Assembly: GCA_030770535.1 (NCBI GenBank)
Contig: JASVEC010000056.1
Span: 62,001 to 126,000, forward strand
DNA: 64,000 nt
Source of the DNA: Batkoa obscura
Lineage: Eukaryota; Entomophthoromycota; Entomophthoromycetes; Entomophthorales; Batkoaceae
Direction: 5' to 3'
Position numbers and translations under genes: made by a program. Within the stretch, counting starts at the first letter, position 1. Every line of letters begins with the position of its first letter. The notes under the pieces were generated by a model. It saw only the letters and a list, made by a program, of their open reading frames with translations. It ran no database searches and was not told the DNA's origin. Positions 23,272 to 33,792 of this stretch are shown here, piece after piece.

Positions 23272-25665
23272 ATGACATTAAAGCAGGCATCCGAAAATAT
23301 AAATTGCAATACTAGATTTTTGGATAATATGGAGAAGGAAGTGTCCTATAGGCAAGATTGTTTAAATGAGTGCAAGTGTAATCCATTAGTTAAGACTTCG
23401 TTATCAGCATATTCTAAAGAAAGCAAATACTGCGAGTTCATGGATAGTCCAAATCTTCCCATTAAGCCACTAATATCTCCTAAGAATTATTCAACAATAG
23501 AAAGTCCAACTCAATTAATTGACGGTTTAAATCTTTTAGTTGATGAAAATGTTTCAACTTATGAAGAGACAACTTTTAACTTAACTTTTTGGGATAAAAC
23601 AATATGCTCTTTTGGTCCAAAGGATAGTAAGAAAATTCATTTATTACTTAATTTTACTGAACACCTTTCTGTTATTTTTGGTTGGATTTTTCTTACTCTT
23701 ATCAACTTATGGCTTTTTAACGGAGTTGATTACCGCTCAGAATGGATTTTGTTAGCTATTTTATCAGTTATTCCATTCTATCGCAATACTTCTTCAATCT
23801 CTGATTTTTTTATGCTTACTTTATTTCATCTTATTTTAGATGCTGCTGTTGGTACTGCTATTTTTCATCTTTACCCCAACATTGATACTTCTTGGTTATG
23901 CGTTTTTATAGACTTGTTTACTTATTTAAATACAGTTGGAAGCTTGAGAGGAGTTTCAATTCAGACAACTTTGTATGCGCTTGTGTTTACTTATTTCAAC
24001 CACATACTTGAAATCCAATTAATACCATCAGGGATATTTTTCTTTATTTCAGTTCATGCAATTGGGCACGCAGCATTTTTAGGTCTTGGTGAAGTTGTTG
24101 TACAAGCTATTTTGTTAAGAAATCAAAATTTCTCAAATCCAATATTTGGCTATGATAAAGCAGAAATAGTTCATAAGTTTCAGTATCTTAAATTAAGTGG
24201 CAAGTTGGAAAAAGTTTCTTCACCTCATTCAGACCCCAAGCAAGACTCTAACAATATAAAAGTAAAAAGTAAAAAGCAGAATAATAATCGAAAAAATACT
24301 TCGCCTCGTCCAAAAGTACCTTCAGATATAGTTGAAGAACAAACTGTATTAAGACCATGTTTTGGTGACATTGTTGATTCTTTTGAGCTGTGCTCTTTAG
24401 ATTCTACCCCTACAACTCTTACGTTATCATGGTTTGTTCCTATAAACTTTTTGTATTTTTTGTCAAAATCTGAATCCATTATAAATGACCAAGGTTCTCA
24501 AGAAAAAAACTGCGCTAATCGTTCACAAGCGCTTGAAGAAATTGAATGCCCACTTTCTAATTTTGAAGTAATGAACACAATTGAGGTAACTTTTAGAATT
24601 AATGGGGTTGTTTGGCCACATTGGGTTTTAAGTAAAGATGCTAGCTCTGTTTCTGTTATTGGTTTAGTTCCTGGGACACCATATAAGATAACCATGACTG
24701 TAATGGGATTTCGTTCTTCAGCACTGCAACTTATTACCAAGCCTATTGTATCTGAACCCAACATGACTCCTAAGAGTCACCTTGATTATGCTAAAATAAT
24801 CCGTCAACATACTATATTAGATCAAAAGCTTTCAGATGCACGTAAACTTAAAAAGGAAGAATTGGCATTACTTAAAAAATTCCGTCGTAGTATTGCACAG
24901 TTGGAACAATCAAATTCTCAAGAACTTCAAAAGATCGAGGAACTGCTTAAAGAAACTACAATTAAGGAAACGATTATGCAAAAATCAAAAATATCATTTA
25001 TTACTGAGATCCAAAATATCAAAAAAGAGATGGCGGAAAAAGAACGCGCATTGGCTACAGTACATGTTTTGATTAAAGGTATTGAAGATCAACTTTCGAT
25101 TGTTAAGCTTGAACATAAATGCTTAGCTGAGTTTAATGAAAGCCTTAGTAAACAATTAAATGAAAAGGATGCACAAAATAAGGTAAATATCGATGAGCTT
25201 GTCGCTTTGATTAAAGGAATTAAACAGGATAAGCAAAATATGGTAGATATCAAAGCATCAAGTGAGGTAGAAACCAAGAAGGCGATTGAATCAATTAAGG
25301 CAACCGAAGCTATTATCAAAGAGTGTCAAGATGAAATTAAGAATCTAAAGATAGAAAATGGGTATCTTTATTATTTCATTAAGTTTATTACAAATAAGGA
25401 ATTGGAAGAAATCGATCCAGAAGAATATTACGAACTTATTAATGATTCAGATTTTGATGCAAATAATGGAATTATTAAAAGCAATAAGTTAAAAAAGAAC
25501 GTGACGCACTATAACGAATTAAATGAAATAGTTCAAGCAAGAATTAATAGTCTTATTATTAGTAATCAAACCCTTAAATCCTTAGTTGAATCTGAAGATA
25601 AATTTGTTGAGCGCTTACAAATGAAACAAATTAAAATGGAAGCACAACAGGTACGAGTAGTCTAA
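23272..25665 (+). CDS. AcrB-like multi-pass membrane protein with long coiled coil
   Basis: A single uninterrupted frame of 797 residues. After a hydrophilic N-terminus of about 125 residues there are five or six hydrophobic segments at about 131-150, 157-170, 179-200, 207-222, 232-246 and 254-275 (for example HLSVIFGWIFLTLINLWLF). Residues 285-365 are a charged Lys/Ser/Asn linker. Residues about 368-495 look like a beta-sandwich of fibronectin III type (TTLTLSWFVP, then VVWPHWVLS, TPYKITMTVMG). Residues about 510-730 are heptad-rich coiled coil. This order (membrane segments, FN3-like region, coiled coil) is that of the fungal AcrB/ubiquitination-network protein family, and HAAFLGLGEVVVQAILLRNQ resembles that family's last helix. 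Family assignment is from memory of the architecture and not certain. It is the only intact gene in some 15 kb and, unlike its neighbours, has no intron. Confidence 0.65.
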   Translation: MTLKQASENINCNTRFLDNMEKEVSYRQDCLNECKCNPLVKTSLSAYSKESKYCEFMDSPNLPIKPLISPKNYSTIESPTQLIDGLNLLVDENVSTYEETTFNLTFWDKTICSFGPKDSKKIHLLLNFTEHLSVIFGWIFLTLINLWLFNGVDYRSEWILLAILSVIPFYRNTSSISDFFMLTLFHLILDAAVGTAIFHLYPNIDTSWLCVFIDLFTYLNTVGSLRGVSIQTTLYALVFTYFNHILEIQLIPSGIFFFISVHAIGHAAFLGLGEVVVQAILLRNQNFSNPIFGYDKAEIVHKFQYLKLSGKLEKVSSPHSDPKQDSNNIKVKSKKQNNNRKNTSPRPKVPSDIVEEQTVLRPCFGDIVDSFELCSLDSTPTTLTLSWFVPINFLYFLSKSESIINDQGSQEKNCANRSQALEEIECPLSNFEVMNTIEVTFRINGVVWPHWVLSKDASSVSVIGLVPGTPYKITMTVMGFRSSALQLITKPIVSEPNMTPKSHLDYAKIIRQHTILDQKLSDARKLKKEELALLKKFRRSIAQLEQSNSQELQKIEELLKETTIKETIMQKSKISFITEIQNIKKEMAEKERALATVHVLIKGIEDQLSIVKLEHKCLAEFNESLSKQLNEKDAQNKVNIDELVALIKGIKQDKQNMVDIKASSEVETKKAIESIKATEAIIKECQDEIKNLKIENGYLYYFIKFITNKELEEIDPEEYYELINDSDFDANNGIIKSNKLKKNVTHYNELNEIVQARINSLIISNQTLKSLVESEDKFVERLQMKQIKMEAQQVRVV

Positions 25666-27186
25666 TTTCTTTTTTAAAAATAGAATAGAAACTAGCGATA
25701 TTTGAATAAAAAGATTAAATTGAGCCTCTTTAGTTTTTTTTTACTATAGACTTATTTTAGGCTTTATTAAAATTAGTTTTGTAATGTTATTTCATGAGTA
25801 CTAATGGCTTCATATTCAATTTACTATTTTATTCATACTGTTTGTACAAGAAATTAAAGGGTTATTCGTTAATTGTAGTAACTATGAAATTAAAAATATT
25901 AAAAAGTTTAAGTGAATAAATTGTTTTTTTGTTATTATTAAATATAATTTATAGTAAACCATTATTAATGATTTAAGATGCAACTTTTTTGACATGTTCT
26001 TTTAAAAAATAAACAAAGGATGTTTCAAAAAATAAATCAAATTTAAACAAAAAATTAGTTTATTAAAGCACTCTTATTAGTATGAACGAAAAGTAGACAT
26101 TTAGCCAATTACTCATTGAAATTATAGCATTTTTAATAATCATTTTTCAATTTTGTATGTGTATATTAAAGACTGTTACAATTTTTTAAAGTTCTATACA
26201 AAAAAATATGAGTAAAAATATTATTTTGTAGTCCTATAACACTTATCAATAAATAATTTTAAATATTGCTTTTTTTTTTAAATGGCTTTAGTCTTAAATT
26301 ATAAAAATAGAAAAAACAATAAAATATTTTGTCAATGTAGTAAAGTTTGGTATTCTTTATTTTTCTCAAGAAAGCTACTACTATACTATTCATTAATTAA
26401 ATAGTATAAATACCATTATTACAGAGGTATTTATTTTCCACCATTTATAATGCTATTTAAATATCATACTAATATTTATAATGAAAAATTAGAAATTTAA
26501 AAATGATAAAATAGCCAGCCAATCAAAATTACAGTTATTGCTAATTTAAATTTTACAAGCTTATTACTTTAAGGATTAAACTGGAAGGAGGGTGAATAGA
26601 TGCTTTATTTTAGTTAAGGTTTAGCAGGAAATTTGGAAAGTTTGTAGATTTTAAGGTTTTTTATAAGACCAAAGGAAAGCTCTAACTATGGTAATCACTA
26701 AATCGGCAAGAGCAATTCTTAACGATCGCATAAGTAAGTTTTTTGATCAGATGAACTTTATAGTTCATCTTCTAGTTTGAGCATTATTAAGGTTGAGTAT
26801 GATAACTATTATCCTATTCGATAAGTAGTAGTTTTGATAGAATTTATGTATTTTTTGAAATTCAAATTGTAAAATTTTAATGAACTGAGTTTAATATTGA
26901 GATACAATTTTATTTTGTTTGATACCTGCTTTTTAAAAAAATATTTCCCCCTTTAATGAAATTTCATTCTGTACATATCTGTCACTTAGTACTATTGGCT
27001 ATAACAAAGTTCAGCAAATTCGGTAGATGGAAGAAATAACAGGGATTAAATAAAATCTATACCAAACAATAAAATATTCAGTGTTAATGTCAAAATAGAT
27101 ATTATAGCTTCATAAAAAAAATCGAATTTTTATTATATTATTAATTTTATTAACGATTAAAAGCAAATAAATAAGCTATACCAAAG
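25666..27186. other. AT-rich gap, nothing recognised
   Basis: Downstream flank of the AcrB-like gene; no ORF, relic or family A element recognised. Confidence 0.5.
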
Positions 27187-27636
27187 TTAAAGAGAGAAAT
27201 CACAAATATTTTTAGCAATGGGAGGAGTTAAAGTGATTTTAAGGGTATAGCAAGGGGGTTCATTTGAAGAAGTAGTAAAGCCCTGATTAATCATTTTATC
27301 AAAATCTGAAATAGATTCTTGTTTCCTTGAATCGAAACCTTTGATTAAGGGGTTGGACTCTTTAATATCATTACAGTAGCTTGCCTTTTTACTAACTTTA
27401 GATTCGATAGAAATTTGTGATATGATAGACTGCCTTTTTTTAGGCATGATTCGTTTATTTGGAGTAGTACTTGGCACAAAAATTAAACATCCTCTTTTAT
27501 AAAGATACTCGTCTGAAGCTTGATGCTTTAAATTTTTTAAAGCTTGTCTAACATGATCGAATTTACTCTCTTTATATTTCCCAAATAATATAATCGGATC
27601 GTTTGCAATATAGTTATTACTTTCTATAAAATTCAT
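27187..27636 (-). CDS. Hypothetical 149-residue protein
   Basis: An intronless frame from a good Met, MNFIESNNYIANDPIILFGK. The sequence has mixed composition, unlike random AT-rich translation: basic middle (NKRIMPKKRQS), ESKVSKKASYC, and a Pro/Leu-rich end (PPCYTLKITLTPPIAKN). No signal peptide, membrane helix or known motif. The promoter side is AT-rich and unremarkable. I do not recognise it; a nuclear or cytosolic small protein is plausible, as is a fragment of a larger gene. Confidence 0.4.
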   Translation of the reverse strand: MNFIESNNYIANDPIILFGKYKESKFDHVRQALKNLKHQASDEYLYKRGCLIFVPSTTPNKRIMPKKRQSIISQISIESKVSKKASYCNDIKESNPLIKGFDSRKQESISDFDKMINQGFTTSSNEPPCYTLKITLTPPIAKNICDFSL

Positions 27637-28971
27637 TTTTATTTTTATTTACAACTAAAATTTAACCTTAATAGTTAACTTTCCATTGTATTTATACACT
27701 TTGACTTAGCATTAGGTGTAGATATTGACTATGCACCATTATACATTAAGGTTGAAATTTGCTGATACAAATAAAACATGTCTAAATATAGATTAGCTTA
27801 GCTCCACCCAAGGCTATATCTAGGTTCTTATTATTCAATTTCTTGGTTTATAAACTCTTAAACTGTAATCATTATTATTCTTTAGTTTTGTTTTACAGTT
27901 ATTATAGTTCTATTGTGACCTATTTAACTATTATTTAAGAGTAAAATTTAGATAAATCTGGTTAGAATCTAAGGATCAAGTACTTAAAAAACCAAACAGA
28001 AAAATAGCTGAATCTAAAAATCTCTACAAATTAGGTTATAATAGAGCTCCAACAGCTATAGCTTTTTTATATTTCACCCTACAAATTCTAAGTCATAAAC
28101 TGGGGTAAAAAAACCAAGCTAAAATTTTACAAATCATTGAAAATCTTGTTTTCAAGCGGAATCAACATTTAAGGGTTAGATCTTTTAGATGCTATAAAAA
28201 TTGTCAATAGTTAATGCCGAGAAAATAGCTGTGGATTCAACGGAATTTAAAATATTTAAAACTTTCACGTTGCTAATTCACTAGCTCTTCCTAAGCTCTT
28301 TCATTATGATTCATAAAGATTAAGACATACTTAATTTGGCACTCTTTCGCACCCTACAACGATATTCAAATCAATTGCAAAGCAGATATGGAATAGTATA
28401 GAAAAAGGTAGATTTTAATGGATTTTTTAAGAAGATAGAAAGTAAAAAATAACATTTACATGCAATAGCCTTTTTAGAGTATTTATTCGTATCTATGATA
28501 TTATCATTATTAACTAAGTACTTTGGTAAATTGTGTACGTTATGAAATGAGGTATATGGTATTTTAATAATGCTAATACCATTTAATACTGAGTTTTAAT
28601 TTGTTTTATATTGTGCTCTAAACGAGAACAAAGTATTATAAAAGTACATATTTAAAATTAAGGAGCTTATTAAAATTTATAATGAAACCACTTTTGTTTC
28701 AAAATTTGAAAAGTACTACTTGAACTTATTTTATTAAATATTTGAAAATTAAAAAACTAAATAGCTGGTTTGTGTATTTGGTTTTTATATAATTCCTGTT
28801 TTTTATAAGAAAAATTGGTGTATAGATTTATTGCCAGATTTGTTATTAGACTAAAAGGTTTTGTTTCCAAATTACATAATAATAACACGATAGTTATTAT
28901 TTTCTAATTTTAAAAATTAAATCATTAGAACTTTTAAAAATATTTTGGGCTCTTTTAAACAGATTTGTAAA

Positions 28972-29065
28972 TATGTCTTCTCTAGTTTTATTTACTTTTC
29001 CATTTTTTAAGCGCTGTTAAATAGAAAATTGTTAGTAGAAATCTTAAACAGAAAATACCATGCTC
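28972..29065 (+). mobile_element. MITE family A, copy 7 (heavily decayed)
   Basis: Only the core is clear (TTTTCCATTTTTTAAGCGCT, then ATTGTTAGTAGAAATCTTAAA); both ends have drifted. Confidence 0.6.
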
Positions 29066-29509
29066 TTTTGTTTTTTTGAGTATAGTTTTTAAATAGACCA
29101 AAGATTATTTAAAAACTTTTTACAGTCTTTACTAATAAGGCGAAGAGGTATTATGAGCTAGGGGATTTCTTCCTTAAGTAACACATTATTTAAAGTAAAA
29201 TTCAACAAAAATAAGTTATAAGTCTTTAATATTCGAGTATTTGTAATTTTTAATTTTTTTTATAAAAGGTGCACTAATAAAGATTTAATTGTTATAAATA
29301 ATATTATCTACTATAATGAAATTTACCCGTATTTTTCAAATAGTTAATTTAGTTAAATTATTGGAGCAAAGACTAAACTAACAACAATAAGATATTATTT
29401 ATAAAGCATTGTATTAATCCCTATTTTATAAATTTAGAATCAAATATTTTAATAGTACATAAATCTATCAACTTATAAGCTAACCATATTTAATTTTATA
29501 AAAACAATA

Positions 29510-29610
29510 TAGTGGATGTTTTCTTTAGCTTTATTACTTTTTTTACCTTTTAAGCGCTATTTGAGCGGAAAATTTGTTAGTAAAATTCTCAAACACAAAA
29601 ATACAACCCT
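29510..29610 (+). mobile_element. MITE family A, copy 8
   Basis: Left end TAGTGGATG, core AAGCGCTATTTGAGCGG, right end ACAACCCT followed by ATATA. Forms an inverted pair with copy 9. Confidence 0.8.
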
Positions 29611-29689
29611 ATATAGAATTTAAATTTTTTGCAAAATTTCATTTTGAGTATTTAATTTATATTACACTTGCAGAAAGAAAGGAAGGATA

Positions 29690-29779
29690 TGTGGATGTAT
29701 TTTTGTTTAGGAATTTTAACAATTTTTCTGCTCAAATAGCAATTAAAAGAAGAAAAAGTGAAGCTAAAAAAAACACCCA
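29690..29779 (-). mobile_element. MITE family A, copy 9
   Basis: Left end TGTGGATG preceded by TA, core CTGCTCAAATAGCAATTAAA, right end ACACCCA followed by TA. Opposite orientation to copy 8, 80 bp away. Confidence 0.8.
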
Positions 29780-31027
29780 TATCATTTAATAAAATAAAAT
29801 AAAACAAAACTCATAGGTTTCTTTACATCAACTTTTGATTCATAAAATGTATATTAGTGTTCAATTTAAGACTCAAAGGTTATATCACCATCCCTAACGT
29901 ACACGTAATATGACACTGATATTAACACCAACGTAATCTTAAAGCAGCATTTTGAGTAAAAAGGCAATGTGCATTTTAATTTAAATCTAGTGTAAAATGC
30001 TTTATACTCATTAAAAGATATTCTCACCATTTGAATTTCCAAACATTGCAGCTTAATTTAAGTTGGGTATTCAAAGTTGAACCTTGTCTGTCTTTTTGAT
30101 TAGTTTTAGACAAGACTTTGAATATGAGAATTTGAGCTTCGTTAATCCAATAAATAAAATTTTTGGTCGAGATTTCAATTTATTATTGTGGCTGCTTTAT
30201 TCTTTATGATTTTGAATAATTTTCTGACTCTCTCATTTATAAGTATTAGTTTATCGTTTGTGCTATTATCATTTATCATGTTTTCTGAAACTTATTATTT
30301 CCAAGTTACTTTCGAAAAGCTAAACAATAGCAAGTTATTAACAACAGTACATCAAAACTAAAATGGTCGCTTCAGTTGTAAATTTAAAATTGTATGTTTT
30401 AATAGTACATCAATTACTTACTAAAGCATAAGCTAGTTGTGTCTAATTGCCTGTAAAGTAATCCATAATTCAAGTTCATTTGTAAGAATATAGTATAAGG
30501 GTGAAAAAATCTTTTTAAATTTAAACGCAAAGTTACCAAAATAAAAATATTTGCTAACTTATATTAATTTAGTCATTCCTATTGATCGAGTTTAGTTTAA
30601 ATATTGTTAATTTTCAATTCCTTGTTGAGTTTTGAAATTATTCATAGACAAAAATACAAATTTAGTTAAATGATGATTAGTATTGATACGTTTAAAATCT
30701 AAAAAGCTGATATTAAAATAATAAGTCACTTCTTGATATAATACCATCGTTTTCTATTTAAATTAGAGCTGAAAAAATTTAATCTATGCTTCGCAGCATC
30801 CATTTTAGGAAGTATTATAATTAACATTTCGATTATCAGATCACTAAAAATAATACTAAAAAACAATACATTTAGCTACCAAAAAACCACAAAAACAGTG
30901 CAGTTATATACAATAATGTACAAATGATGAAAATAAAATATACAATAAGACTAAACTAACATATATTAAAATATTAATTTGCATTAAAGCACCCATTCAT
31001 GGAACATCAAAACTATTATTTTTTTCA

Positions 31028-31180
31028 TTTCGGGTAAACAAACCTCCTATTAGTCTCTGCCCAATTCTGAAATTAATCATAAACAATTATAAAAACCAAG
31101 GAATAATTCCAAATAAACTAAATTTCTTATCAAAAAAAATCCTTTTAACACTTTTAAAAAGAAAGCAAAAAAGTTACCGA
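31028..31180 (+). promoter_or_regulatory. Promoter/5' UTR of array gene 1 with a conserved CGG-bearing element
   Basis: TTTCGGGTAAAC at 31028-31039 recurs as TTTCGGGTAAAC at 37093 and TTTCGGCTAAAT-like at 42338, each about 120-145 bp before the start codon of an array gene, amid nearly pure A/T. CGG triplets are the half-site bound by many Zn2Cys6 proteins, so autoregulation is possible (inference). Confidence 0.45.
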
Positions 31181-32939
31181 ATGCGTCCTCAAAAGAGCTG
31201 TATAAGCTGTCATAAGCGTAAACAAAAGTGTGATTTAAGCTATCCATGTAGTCGATGCATTAAAATTGGAGTAGATTGTCAATATTTAAATCGAAAAGAA
31301 GATGTAGTTGAAGATGTTAATACAAAAGACATCGAGAGGTTAGATAAAAAATGGAGTAAAATGGAAGAGTTAGTAGAAAACTTCAAGTCAATAATAAACT
31401 CTCCACCAGAAAGCAATAATTCCAATTCGTCTATTTCGACAATCACAACAAGTGGTAAGATCCCAGAACTAACTATGGACTCTGATAAAATATATAGCTC
31501 TAGCCCACAAACAATTGAGTTGACAAATACAAGTAAGAGTGATTTTTTTATAACTAACCATAGATTAAACAAATTTTAGGGATTGAGCTAGAGCTCATAG
31601 ATATTTATTTTAAATACCACCATCCGGCTTTGCCATTTTTATGGGAACCACGAGTACGTTCAACTATCAATAATCAAGATTTAGGGGATCAAACATTGAT
31701 ATCAGCAATATGTACGATTGCTTTAAAAATTCACAACTATTTAAAAAGATTACCATTACTGGAAATTGACGATAACCCTTATTATCAACGGACTAGAAGA
31801 TTATTAGCTAAAGAAAAAAAGCCAAGTTTAAGTGTTTTACAGGCCATGTTATTGCTAGAGTTTATGGAAATGGGGCATTCAAGGCCATTTAGAGCATTTT
31901 GTATTTCAGCGGAAGCTATTAAGTATGCAGCTTTTTTAAATAGCTTTAATAACATAAGTTAATGATTTTTTTAGAATGGGACAAATTTTAGGTTTACATA
32001 ACTTGAATGTTTTAAAGAGTCCATCTGAGTTAACAGAAGCCGAAATTGAGCCTATAAAATGTTGGGTTCATTGTTTATCATTGGATATGTTAACTTCACT
32101 TTTCTATTCGAAACCAACACATACTCGAAACAATCAGTCGCCTTTAGAAAATAGGTTTATTAGAAACCTGGGAGAAACTTATCGCTATAATACACCGGTA
32201 AGTTCAAAAAAGATAAGACAGTTATTTAAGTATCAAATTCATTATTTGTTTTCTATAGAGTCGATATGAAAAAGAATATATTTATATCCATTTCTTTCAT
32301 CATATGGTAAAAGTCAAAAGATCCACTTTTTTTGTTAATAGTGTATTACAAAGTGGCAGCTATAATACGAAAGAAGTATATATGAATTTGATACAATTAA
32401 TTGAAAGTATGAAATTAGATGTCTTTGACCTTTTATATGATTCGAAAATCGTACTGACTTTAGAAGATTGTAAACAGATGGATGATTACGCTTTCATTTC
32501 TAACCTTACTTTAGCTAGTTTTAAAGCATCTTTCAACTTGCTTGCTAATTATCTTGTTTATAAAGTAAGTGAGCTTGGGGATGACGCTGATGTCTTGTTA
32601 TCAATGGAGCACTATTTAAAAGCTCGATCGGGAAGTATTGAATTGTATAGTTTATTATCACGTTCAGAAGAAAGATATGTTGCCATAGTGGGTAAAGAAC
32701 TTGGTAAAGTGATCTATGGGACCCATTTTTGTTATTGTTTGGGGTTGGAAGTGGCTATGCTATGCCATCAAGATGATCCCACTTTAGCTTCAAAAAAATT
32801 TATCAATCTATGTCTACTTAAACAGCAAGAATTTAGTGTATTTTGGCCTCTTATTAAAAACCCCTTGACCAAAAACCAGATGATGAGATTACATATACCT
32901 AGTTCTATTGTTCCCCCTACACCAGATTATCATACCTGA
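31181..32939 (+). CDS. Zn2Cys6 fungal transcription factor, array gene 1
   Basis: Exons 31181-31532, 31580-31922, 31975-32197 and 32259-32939 join to 532 residues (phases 1, 2, 0). The N-terminus MRPQKSCISCHKRKQKCDLS begins a canonical binuclear cluster C-x2-C-x6-C-x5-C-x2-C-x6-C (residues 7-33), followed by a linker with KDIERLDKKWSKMEELVENF, a likely dimerisation coiled coil. The rest is a fungal-transcription-factor middle homology region: YFKYHHPALPFL (the H-P-x-x-P-F start), SAICTIALKIHNYL, EFMEMGHSRPFRAFCISAEA, GQILGLHNLN and a C-terminal helical part ending PSSIVPPTP. It would bind DNA through CGG triplets. First of five tandem copies; its first exon, intron 1 and start of exon 2 are nearly identical to gene 3. 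Expected partner or target is unknown. Confidence 0.9.
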
Positions 32940-33792
32940 AGGTAGCAGAAGTTGGTATATTGTTATACAATTATCGTTATGCTCTAGTAAACAGGAGCAT
33001 TGTGGTATCCTTATACTGGGGGATGAGCAGAAGGGCAATTTATTTTTAAAAGTTAGTTATTTATGAAGGGAAGTTGTCAGTTTTATTGAAATGTTTATTT
33101 AAATTGAGTTTTATAGTAAAATAAAAAATATATGAAATATTTTTGGTTTCATTTATTTCTCCATTTTTAAACATATAACTAATAAAAAATGTCAATGATA
33201 TGGGGATGTATTTTTTTTGTCTAAGAACTTTACTAACAATCTTTCTGCCCAAATAGCGCTTAAAAAATGGAGAAAGTAATGAAATCAAAAAAAACATCCC
33301 CATATAATGAAACAAAAAATGGTATTCCTATAAAAGTATCATATTTAAAATGACTACGTTTGCAATGTCGATGCTTGAATCTTAAATTCGGAGAACAGTT
33401 TATTCCTTGGTATGTCATTTTCCTTCCCGAATTTGGTTATTGGAGCATTTCAAATTGCTTTGCGCAGTATATTATTTTAGAAAAGTTTATGATTAAACAT
33501 ACTAGTTATCAGATTAACAAAATAATTTATTAGTAAAAAAAATATGATAAAGATAAATAGTAGTATAGAATAAGGGTATGCTATAATTTATAGAGAGCAT
33601 AGAAAAATAAAGCAATTGAAGTTTGCTAAAGCACTCGTTAAAAGAATGTAGCATTTTACTTTTTGAATGAACTACTTTCAATCTATTATCACTATCAAAG
33701 CTAATGTAAATTATTAAAATCAATTTGTAAATTAGCAAATTTTCTTTTTTTGAAATAGTCAAGAAGTAGCACTTTAAAATAAAAACAGCCGA
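32940..33792. other. Intergenic between array genes 1 and 2, with a repeated 3' motif and a MITE
   Basis: Holds the ATCCTTATACTGGGGGATGA motif (33008-33027) that is shared with the 3' flanks of genes 3 and 4, MITE copy 10, and upstream sequence (about 33381-33460) homologous to the upstream of gene 4, so the duplicated unit includes flanking DNA. Confidence 0.5.
33201..33302 (-). mobile_element. MITE family A, copy 10 (near-perfect ends)
   Basis: Ends TGGGGATGTATTTTTT and AAAAAACATCCCCA, both flanked by TA; core GCCCAAATAGCGCTTAAAAA. One of the best preserved copies. Confidence 0.9.

Larger units (their letters stand above)
27637..31027. other. Gene desert upstream of the Zn2Cys6 array
   Basis: Contains three family A elements (28972-29065, 29510-29610, 29690-29779) and otherwise no supported feature. 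Confidence 0.5.

Noticed and set aside
24225-25319. Minus-strand and alternative frames over the AcrB-like gene
   Set aside because: They lie wholly inside the 797-codon frame and have composition typical of reverse-complement coiled-coil coding sequence.
29574-29789. 71-codon plus-strand frame
   Set aside because: Runs through MITE copies 8 and 9; coding appearance comes from the repeat.
32304-32939. Separate gene starting at the Met of the last exon of array gene 1 (and equivalents in genes 3-5)
   Set aside because: The frame continues upstream to a good splice acceptor 45 bp earlier in every copy, with conserved residues before the Met; it is the fourth exon, not a gene.
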